Source: Mycobacterium sp. URHD0025
GTDB lineage: Bacteria > Actinomycetota > Actinomycetes > Mycobacteriales > Mycobacteriaceae
DNA: 64,000 nt
Assembly (NCBI RefSeq): GCF_000426065.1
Contig: NZ_AUEQ01000014.1
Span: 124,001 to 188,000 of the forward strand
Reading direction: 5' to 3'
The position numbers and the translations under genes are program-made. Below, in pieces: positions 56,732 to 64,000 of this stretch. Under the pieces are notes generated by a model. That model was not told where the DNA came from, searched no databases, and saw only the letters and a program-made list of their open reading frames with translations. Every line of letters starts with the position of its first letter. The stretch's first letter is position 1.

Positions 56732-58096
56732 TCAGTCGATGACGGCGGCTTCCTTGCGCTCGGTGATCGGCCGGGCCAACTCCTGCTCATTGCAGATGCG
56801 CTGCAGCTTCTCCAGGGTTTCGTCCAGGCCGGGCCCCAGTTTCTTGCCCGGGGTGAACCGTGCCGGAAGGTTCCGCATGCCCTGGATGACACCGATGGTG
56901 TCGTAGTGCACGGTGCCCTCCGGATCGCACACGTAATCGGGCATCCGGTCCAGCACTGCCGTCAGCATCGACTTGAACACGGTGCGGGCCACGTTGGAAC
57001 CGACGCAACGGTGCACACCGATACCGAAGCTGAAGTGACGGTTGCCCTTCCGGTCGAGGATGATCTCGTTGGGCTGCTCGAACACCGATGGGTCACGGTT
57101 GGCCATCGCCCAGGACAGCCAGAGCCGCTCGTACTGCTTGAACTGCTGGCCCTCGACTTCGACGTCCTCGGAGAAGGTCCTGCCGTCACCAGGCGCCGGC
57201 GTGAAGAAACGCAGGAACTCCTCGGTGGCCGGGTCCAGCAGCGTGGCCCGCTCCTCGCTCAGTCGGGTGCGCTCATCAGGATGCTGGCCCAGCCACTCCA
57301 AGGCATGGGCGGTCAATGCGGTGGTGGTGTCGAATCCACCACCGATGACCAGGCCGAGGTTGCCGAGGATCTCCATGTCCGGCGCGGGCTCACCGTCGAT
57401 GCGCAACTGCAGCATCGCGTTGACCAGCCCAGGCCGCGGAGTCTCCCGGATCTCCATCATGTTGTTGATGATGTCGATGCCCATTTCGCGGTGCTGCTCG
57501 TTGATCTTCTCGCGATCGGGGGAGTGCTCCGGGGTGTACACCGATGCGTGGGTGGGCTCGCTGTAGACGTTCCACTTCTTGAGCTCGATCCCCATCATGG
57601 CCAGGGTGAACACGGCGGGCACCACGTTGGCCAGATGCTCGACGAAGTCGATCTCGCCGGACTCGATGTGCTCATCGAGTGCCGCGCGGGTGATCTCGTC
57701 GACGAACGGTACCCATCGCTTGATCGCCGCGGGCGACAGATACGGGTTCAGCGCACCGCGGTAGGCGCTGTGCTCGGGTTCGTCCATCTCCAGGATGCCG
57801 CCGCGGACCACCGTCGCGCGACTGGCCTTCGGGATGGTGATGCCCTGATACGGCGTCTCCCCGCTGATGTCGTGATGGTTCGAGACGACGGGGCAGCGGG
57901 CCAGTTCGAACACGTGCTTGCTGTCGGCGGCAACCCAGTGGCCGTTGTAGGTGTCGGTCCAGGCCATTGGGCACCGGGACTGCATCTCGTCGGTGATCTT
58001 CTCGAACTGCAGCCGGTATTCCGGTGTGTGCCGGTCGAAGTGGTACTTGTGTTTCTTGCGGTCGTCGTCGTCGGTCGTGACATCTTGGATGCTCAC
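56732..58096 (-). CDS. Cytochrome P450 (longer, acidic N-terminus)
   Basis: A 454-residue P450 starting at GTG 58096 after GGGAGAC. I-helix GGFDTTT has Asp instead of Glu before the Thr; ExxR is Glu293/Arg296, and Cys364 lies in FGIGVHRCVG. The N-terminus TTDDDDRKKHKYHFDRHTPE is charged, and the sequence is distant from the seven others here. Transcribed with a ferredoxin 31 bases upstream and a mycofactocin-type SDR, a self-sufficient hydroxylation/oxidation unit apart from the reductase. Confidence 0.95.
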   Translation of the reverse strand: MSIQDVTTDDDDRKKHKYHFDRHTPEYRLQFEKITDEMQSRCPMAWTDTYNGHWVAADSKHVFELARCPVVSNHHDISGETPYQGITIPKASRATVVRGGILEMDEPEHSAYRGALNPYLSPAAIKRWVPFVDEITRAALDEHIESGEIDFVEHLANVVPAVFTLAMMGIELKKWNVYSEPTHASVYTPEHSPDREKINEQHREMGIDIINNMMEIRETPRPGLVNAMLQLRIDGEPAPDMEILGNLGLVIGGGFDTTTALTAHALEWLGQHPDERTRLSEERATLLDPATEEFLRFFTPAPGDGRTFSEDVEVEGQQFKQYERLWLSWAMANRDPSVFEQPNEIILDRKGNRHFSFGIGVHRCVGSNVARTVFKSMLTAVLDRMPDYVCDPEGTVHYDTIGVIQGMRNLPARFTPGKKLGPGLDETLEKLQRICNEQELARPITERKEAAVID

Positions 58097-58127
58097 GGCG
58101 TTGTCTCCCTTGGTATTCGGGTCGGCA

Positions 58128-58322
58128 TCAGTCTTCGATGACGATGGCCTGCTCGGGGCAGGAGTGCGCGGCCTCGCGGACCGCGTCTTCCTGGTCGGAG
58201 GGCACGACATCGGAAACCGGTGACGCGTGACCGTCGACGTCATCGAGGACGAACGAGTCCGGCGCGATCATCGAGCACAGGGTATGTCCCTGGCAACGGC
58301 TGCCATCAACCGAAACCTTCAC
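58128..58322 (-). CDS. 3Fe-4S-type ferredoxin
   Basis: A 64-residue ferredoxin, GTG 58322 with AAAGGAG upstream. Ligands Cys10, Cys16 and the Cys of SCPEQAI; His13 takes the fourth position (CQGHTLC). Directly before the P450 at 58096 and after the SDR at 58357, it is the likely partner of that P450. Confidence 0.93.
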   Translation of the reverse strand: MKVSVDGSRCQGHTLCSMIAPDSFVLDDVDGHASPVSDVVPSDQEDAVREAAHSCPEQAIVIED

Positions 58323-58356
58323 TACGCCAACTCCTTTCGAATCACTGGAGGCGGAA

Positions 58357-59229
58357 TCAGACGTGGTAGTCGTACCACTTGAGGTAGCCGCCGGCGTCGA
58401 CCCGCAGCTGCATGCCGGTGACGTATCGCGACTCTTCCGAGGCCAGCCACAGCACTGCATTGCTGATGTCTTCGGGCTCGATGAAGTTGACCTTCATGGC
58501 CTGCTGCACACCGAACACCGGTTCGGCGTCGGCGCGGGTGGGGTTCTCCAGATCCGGCCGGAACGAGCGGTACATCGGCTCGCTCTGCAGCATGTTCGTG
58601 TTGCAGTTGGTGGGGTGGACGACGTTGGCGCGGATGCCGCGCACCGCCAGTTCGGTGGCCAGCGCGTGCACGTATTCGGAGATCAGCCGCTTGGAGACCA
58701 TGTAGCCCATGCCGCCCGGATCGGCGCCCGGGTTGGGCTTGTTGTGAGCGTCCATCAGCGCGGCGGCCGACGCGGTCGCGATGATCGAGGCGCCTTCCTT
58801 CAGGTGCGGCAGCGCGACCTGGATGGCGTTGATGGTGCCCACGAAGTTGGTGTTGATGCCGTCGGTCCAGGCTTGCATCGCGGGCTCACCCTTCATCGCC
58901 GCGATACCGGCCTGCGCCACGACGATGTCGAGCTTGCCGAACTCGGCGAGACCGGCGTCCAGCGCGCCCCGCAATTCGGCTTCGTTGCGGACATCGGCCT
59001 GGGCGGTGACGATGCGACGGCCGGTCTTCTCGACGTAGTTCTTCGTCTCTTCGAGGTCTTCTGCCGTGGCCATCGCATAGCCGACGGTGTCGTAGTTCTT
59101 ACAGATGTCGACGGCGATGATGTCGGCGCCCTCTTCGGCGAGCCGGATCGCGTGGCTGCGGCCCTGACCGCGTGCCGCGCCGGTGATGAATGCGACTTTC
59201 CCGGCTACCCGGCCTTCTACGCTTCCCAC
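58357..59229 (-). CDS. Mycofactocin-coupled SDR
   Basis: A 290-residue SDR of the same subgroup as 53217: VAGKVAFITGAARGQGRSHA, ADIIAVDIC, the long insert KNYDTVGYAMATAEDLEETK, YMVSK and HPTNCNTNMLQSEPMYRSF. GTG 59229 follows AAAGGA. Its product would pass electrons to mycofactocin. It overlaps no neighbour but lies 34 bases before the ferredoxin. Confidence 0.94.
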   Translation of the reverse strand: MGSVEGRVAGKVAFITGAARGQGRSHAIRLAEEGADIIAVDICKNYDTVGYAMATAEDLEETKNYVEKTGRRIVTAQADVRNEAELRGALDAGLAEFGKLDIVVAQAGIAAMKGEPAMQAWTDGINTNFVGTINAIQVALPHLKEGASIIATASAAALMDAHNKPNPGADPGGMGYMVSKRLISEYVHALATELAVRGIRANVVHPTNCNTNMLQSEPMYRSFRPDLENPTRADAEPVFGVQQAMKVNFIEPEDISNAVLWLASEESRYVTGMQLRVDAGGYLKWYDYHV

Positions 59230-59272
59230 AATTGTCCTTTCGCTGATGATGTTTCGTGCGCGTCCGCGCGCG

Positions 59273-59974
59273 TCAGGTATTACGGCCGCCGTTGACGCCG
59301 AGGATCTGGCCGGTGATGTAGCCGGCTTCCTCGGAGGCGAAGAAGGCGCAGGCCGCGGCAATGTCCTCGGGCTTGCCCATCCGGCGCACCGGGGTCTGCG
59401 CGATCTGCTTTTCGGTGTCGCCGAGGAAGCCCTTGCCTTCTGCCTTGCGCAGCATGGGGGTGTCGATGAACCCCGGAGGCACGGCATTGACGGTGATGCC
59501 GTTGGGGCCGAGTTCGAGCGCCAGGCTCTTGGTCAGCCCGTTGACCGCGGACTTCGCCGCGACATAAGGGGACATGAACGGTTGGCCCGAATGGGTGCTC
59601 GACGACGAGATGTTGACGATGCGCCCCCAGCCGGCTTCGAGCATGTCGGGCAATGCCGCCTGGATGCAGTGGAAGACGCCGTTGAGGTTGACGTCGATGA
59701 TCTGCTGCCACTTCTCGAACGACACATCGGTGAAGCGTTTGAAGCAGTCCACACCGGCGGCGTTCACCAGCACGGAGATCGGACCGAGTTGGGCGCGAAC
59801 GGCATTGAGTGCGGTGTCGACGGCGGCCCGGTCGGTCACATCGGCGACGTGGGCGAACTCATCATCCGACGGTTGCAGGTCGAGTACCGCGACATTGAGG
59901 CCGTCGGCGCGCAAACGTGCGGCGATGGCCGCTCCGATGCCTGAACCTCCTCCGGTGACGACGGCATTCTTCAT
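59273..59974 (-). CDS. Short-chain dehydrogenase/reductase
   Basis: A 233-residue compact SDR: VVTGGGSGIGAAIAARL, ADVTDR, NAAGVD, Ser in NISSSSTHSG, YVAAK, VPPGFIDTPM and VNGGRNT. First gene of the minus-strand SDR-SDR-ferredoxin-P450 unit, started by ATG 59974. Its promoter region carries GAGAAy-N3-rTTCTC copy 5. Probably oxidises a 3-hydroxyacyl-CoA or a ring alcohol. Confidence 0.93.
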   Translation of the reverse strand: MKNAVVTGGGSGIGAAIAARLRADGLNVAVLDLQPSDDEFAHVADVTDRAAVDTALNAVRAQLGPISVLVNAAGVDCFKRFTDVSFEKWQQIIDVNLNGVFHCIQAALPDMLEAGWGRIVNISSSSTHSGQPFMSPYVAAKSAVNGLTKSLALELGPNGITVNAVPPGFIDTPMLRKAEGKGFLGDTEKQIAQTPVRRMGKPEDIAAACAFFASEEAGYITGQILGVNGGRNT

Positions 59975-60040
59975 GGCAGTTCTCCGGTCGCCGGGCGGTG
60001 CCGGACTTTCTCAGCGGTCAAGAATCATCCTTCCGATTAT

Positions 60041-60055
60041 GAGAACCGTACTCTC
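60041..60055. promoter_or_regulatory. GAGAAy-N3-rTTCTC palindrome, copy 5
   Basis: GAGAACCGTACTCTC matches the motif with one change. It lies directly upstream of a minus-strand -10-like CATAAT (complement of 60036-60041), so it could control the SDR operon at 59974. Confidence 0.6.
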
Positions 60056-60156
60056 GGACCGGTGGGCACCGCAAGATCCGCGCACAACCTGCGTGACTCC
60101 TGCGGCAATGGCGGATCCGCAGCGAATAGGGCATGACTAGCTGATCTATCTTTCAC

Positions 60157-60210
60157 TTGAGTTCTCATCGAGCGAATGTATGATTCGCCGGTGATGAGAA
60201 TGCAGTTTCC
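60157..60210. promoter_or_regulatory. ALDH promoter inside a nested inverted repeat
   Basis: TTGAGT (60157-60162), 16 bases, TATGAT (60179-60184) is a good promoter. Around it TTCTCATC (60162-60169) pairs with GATGAGAA (60193-60200) and GCGAAT (60172-60177) with ATTCGC (60183-60188). GAGAATGCAGTTTCC (60196-60210) is a weaker sixth copy of the palindrome motif. Repression at this promoter is very likely. Confidence 0.65.
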
Positions 60211-60237
60211 ATCACAGTAGGGAATCGCCTGAGGAGG

Positions 60238-61709
<1,472 letters not shown>

Positions 61710-61713
<4 letters not shown>

Positions 61714-62924
61714 CGGCCGGTGGCCCGTTGGAGGGCATCCGCGTCCTCGAGGTCGCGATGTACGGCTTCGTCCCGTCGGCGGGAGCGGTACTGGGGGAGT
61801 GGGGTGCCGACGTCATCAAGGTCGAGCACGCCGTCACCGGAGACCCGCAGCGCGGCCTGCGTCAGACGGGGCCGCTGCGGGTCGAGGGCGATCCGAACCC
61901 GAACATCGAGCACGCCAACCGCGGCAAGCGCAGCATCGGGCTCGACATGTCGGTCCCGGAGGGACGCGAGATACTGCTCGAACTGGCGAAAAAGGCCGAC
62001 GTGTTCCTCACCAGCTTCCTGCCGGGTCACCGGCAGAAGTTCGGCATCGACGTCGACGACATCCGCGCGGTGAACCCCGACATCATCTATGCCCGTGGCA
62101 GTGCTCTCGGACCACGCGGCGAAGAGTCGGTCAAAGGTGGTTACGACATGACCGCCTTCTGGTGCCGCGCCGGCACGGCCGCGACCATCACCCCGGCCGG
62201 GATGGCGGGAATGATCGCGCCACCGGGGCCGGCCTACGGTGACACCATCTCGGGTACCAACCTGGCAGGCGGGATCGCGGCGGCGCTGCTCAAGCGGGAG
62301 CGCAGCGGTGAGCCGTCGATCGTCGATGTGTCACTGCTGGGCAGCGGGCTGTGGTCGATGGGTCACACCGTGGCGCTGACCCAGCATCTGAACCAACTGA
62401 TGGTGACCCCGCCGCCCGGGGTGCACGGCTCGCCGATCAACCCGCTCGTCGGGCTGTACGCGACGGCGGACGACCGGTACATCTCGTTCGTGATGATGCA
62501 GCCGACCAAGTTCTGGGCCGATGTCTGCCGGCACATGGACCTGGAGCAGTACCTCGACGACCCGAGGTTCGCCACCGCTGAATCCTTCGCAGAGCACACA
62601 CCTGACGCGGTCGAGATCCTCACCGAGGCGATGAAGAAGCGGACTTTGCCAGAGTGGAGCGAGCGATTCGCCACCCTGGCCGGGCCGTGGGCTCCGGTGC
62701 AGGACACCCTGCAGGCCGCCAAGGACACCCAGATCCGGGCCAACGAGTACATCGTGCAGGCGGGCGAACTCGAGTTGGTGGCCAACCCAGTGCAATTCGA
62801 CGTCACGGCGCCGAGCACCGGTCCGGCACCGGGCTTCGCCGAACAAACTGACGATATTCTGCAGGAACTGGGTTTGGACTGGGATCGCATTATCGAACTC
62901 AAGACTGACGGCGCAGTCACCTAG
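61710..62924 (+). CDS. CaiB/BaiF family (class III) CoA-transferase
   Basis: A 404-residue protein from GTG 61710, overlapping the ALDH stop (GTGA). GEWGADVIKVEHAVTGDPQR and ANRGKRSIGLDMSVPEG are the fold signatures; the catalytic Asp is expected at 146 (GGYDMTAFW). Distant from the enzyme at 2105. Being translated with an ALDH, it probably loads CoA onto the acid made there before beta-oxidation. About 560 bases of sparse sequence separate it from yrbE. Confidence 0.92.
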
Positions 62925-63205
62925 GCCATCGTCACCATGCCCTTCAACGTTTCCACCGGAATCCGTCTGTCGTGCGACGCTTCTCCCGCGGCCCACGGCA
63001 TGCACGGTGATGCGGTGCGACCCGGCGAGGGGAGCCGTCCCAATTGTCAACCAGCCGAGCAAGTTCTGAGTTATTTGCCCTCGCGACAGATGCCTGGTCC
63101 GATAGCATCAGGCACTCGGGGGACGGTCGTGGGGACGAGTCTGTTCGGCTTCGCCGGTGCAACCGGTGAACTGAAGAAACCCAACGGAAGCAGGAGGTGC
63201 GTCAG
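62925..63205. other. Non-coding stretch before the small ORFs
   Basis: No convincing gene. An open frame at 62937-63275 (+) has no ribosome site and a composition unlike a real protein. One inverted repeat, TGCCTG (63091-63096) with CAGGCA (63109-63114), is present. No clear -35/-10 pair was found for the mce-type operon. Confidence 0.5.
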
Positions 63206-63361
63206 ATGCCAGAGCGCACCCCGCATTTGCCGGTCAGTTTCGATCCAGCCGGTTCACGAATGGATGTACAGATGAAAGGCATTGCACCCCAGTTTGTTTC
63301 GGGTGACATCGAGCACCCGACCGGCCGGTTGGCACGCTCTGGGATGGAGGTTGCGGCGTGA
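63206..63361 (+). CDS. Small ORF (51 aa) upstream of yrbE
   Basis: ATG 63206 stands eight bases after CAGGAGG (63191-63197), a near-ideal ribosome site. The product starts MPERTPHLPVSFDPAGSR and has no membrane helix or known motif. Its stop overlaps the next small ORF as GTGA. The site and overlap are the evidence; there is no homology evidence. It may be a small protein, a leader peptide or chance. Confidence 0.45.
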   Translation: MPERTPHLPVSFDPAGSRMDVQMKGIAPQFVSGDIEHPTGRLARSGMEVAA

Positions 63362-63498
63362 CCGGGTTCGGGCCGAAGTTCGCTCAGTCCGTCGTTGACC
63401 GGTTCGTGCAACCGCGTCGTCGAGCACTTAACATCGGCGCACCGACTGCGGGGGCGGCAGTCATCAGCCTGGAGGGACCACTGACGCATGGCGGATAA
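63358..63498 (+). CDS. Small ORF (46 aa) coupled to yrbE
   Basis: GTG 63358 follows TGGAGG with seven bases between. The product starts VTGFGPKFAQSVVDRF and contains QPRRRALNI, with no recognised motif. It overlaps the previous small ORF by four bases and yrbE by eleven, so ribosomes translating it would run into the yrbE start. It could be a coupling ORF that sets the level of the permease. Confidence 0.45.
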   Translation: MTGFGPKFAQSVVDRFVQPRRRALNIGAPTAGAAVISLEGPLTHGG

Positions 63499-64000
63499 AT
63501 GGTCAACCGGAGTATCACTACGCAGCCTGTCGGGCCCGATGCAGGCGGTCGGGGCATTGTTCGCGATGTCGCTGGACGCAATCCGGTTCGTATTCAAGCG
63601 GCCCTTCCAGGGGCGGGAGTTTCTGGAGCAGTGCTGGTTCGTGGCGCGCGTGTCGATGGCGCCGACGTTGTTGGTCGCGATCCCGTTCACCGTGCTGGTG
63701 AGCTTCACCCTCAACATCCTCCTGCGCGAGTTGGGCGCCGCGGACCTTTCGGGTGCCGGCGCGGCCTTCGGCGCGGTGACCCAGCTGGGCCCGATGGTCA
63801 CGGTGCTCATCGTGGCCGGTGCCGGGGCGACGGCGATGTGCGCGGATCTGGGCTCACGCACCATCCGTGAGGAGATCGACGCCATGGAGGTGCTCGGGAT
63901 CAACCCGATCCAGCGCCTGGTGACCCCCAGAATGCTCGCGTCAGGACTGGTCGCCTTATTGCTCAACAGCCTGGTGGTGATCATCGGCATCCTGGGCGGT
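63488..64000 (+). CDS. YrbE/MlaE-type permease of an mce operon (5' part)
   Basis: The first 171 codons of a membrane permease; it runs off the window. ATG 63488 has TGGAGGGA at 63472-63479. After a 25-residue soluble start, the MlaE fold appears: FEQ-like FLEQCWFVARVSMAPT, LVAIPFTVLVSFTLNILL, GAGATAMCADLGSR, and the family signature EEIDAMEVLGINPIQRLVTP. It resembles YrbE4A more than other YrbE groups, from memory. In mycobacteria such proteins with Mce chains import cholesterol or fatty acids. Further yrbE and mce genes are expected downstream. Confidence 0.9.
   Translation, partial: MADKWSTGVSLRSLSGPMQAVGALFAMSLDAIRFVFKRPFQGREFLEQCWFVARVSMAPTLLVAIPFTVLVSFTLNILLRELGAADLSGAGAAFGAVTQLGPMVTVLIVAGAGATAMCADLGSRTIREEIDAMEVLGINPIQRLVTPRMLASGLVALLLNSLVVIIGILGG

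Noticed and set aside
62937..63275. 112-codon open frame before the mce-type operon
   Set aside because: No ribosome site, unlikely composition (many Arg, Ser and Pro), and it crosses the much better supported start at 63206.

Overview
The window looks like chromosomal DNA of an actinobacterium, most likely a fast-growing Mycobacterium (Mycolicibacterium). The grounds are high G+C, eight cytochrome P450 genes, small 3Fe-4S-type ferredoxins whose second cluster position is not Cys, mycofactocin-type short-chain dehydrogenases, an MHB-type secreted haem-binding protein, and a YrbE permease opening an mce-type operon at the right edge. No rRNA, tRNA, CRISPR, insertion sequence or phage gene was seen. 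Almost every gene is catabolic and acts on acyl-CoA, steroid/terpenoid-like or aromatic substrates. Product names come from motif recognition, not from database searches.

Layout. 1-5697 (+): a beta-oxidation operon (acyl-CoA dehydrogenase, SDR, CaiB/BaiF CoA-transferase, thiolase, acyl-CoA dehydrogenase). 5698-7400: a TetR gene behind a perfect 13-bp-arm palindrome, an unknown protein, a 56-residue secreted protein and a strong terminator. 7491-9103 (-): P450 plus a VOC protein. 9516-18866 (+): amidohydrolase, PhyH dioxygenase, VOC protein, acyl-CoA ligase, crotonase, second amidohydrolase, SDR, P450 and an LEH/SnoaL protein. 18830-22847 (-): TetR, ACAD10/11-type acyl-CoA dehydrogenase, APH-type kinase and MDR reductase, apparently a split form of the 4-hydroxyacyl-CoA system. 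23103-25821 (+): P450, ferredoxin, DUF1330, LLM oxidoreductase. 25914-28087 (-): P450, ferredoxin, hydrolase. 28236-32402 (-): a DUF35-thiolase fusion, hydrolase and two HIBADH-family dehydrogenases. 32497-34022 (-): NuoF-like flavoprotein plus ferredoxin. 34559-38160 (-): two ACMSD-type amidohydrolases, Rieske ferredoxin, alpha/beta hydrolase. 38444-40637 (+): a paired acyl-CoA dehydrogenase. 40712-43149 (-): a double-domain TetR (Mce3R-like) and an SDR. 43262-56270 (+): the most unusual block, with a VWA/MoxR pair, a substrate-binding protein without signal peptide, two AveC-like membrane proteins, SDRs, ALDH and three P450s. 56276-59974 (-): haemophore-like protein, P450, ferredoxin and two SDRs. 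60238-64000 (+): ALDH, CoA-transferase, two tiny ORFs and yrbE.

How it may work together. P450s with their ferredoxins would hydroxylate a hydrophobic substrate. SDRs and ALDHs would oxidise the alcohols to acids, ligase and CoA-transferases would make CoA thioesters, and acyl-CoA dehydrogenases, crotonase, thiolase and aldolase would shorten the chain. Amidohydrolases and hydrolases would open or decarboxylate rings, and the mce-type operon would import lipid. Two DNA motifs tie separate units together. GAGAAy-N3-rTTCTC palindromes lie before the P450 at 23103, between 38160 and 38444, and between 59974 and 60238. A GAAC-AnATATTn-GGTC element sits just downstream of matching -10 boxes before the VWA gene and before the substrate-binding-protein gene.
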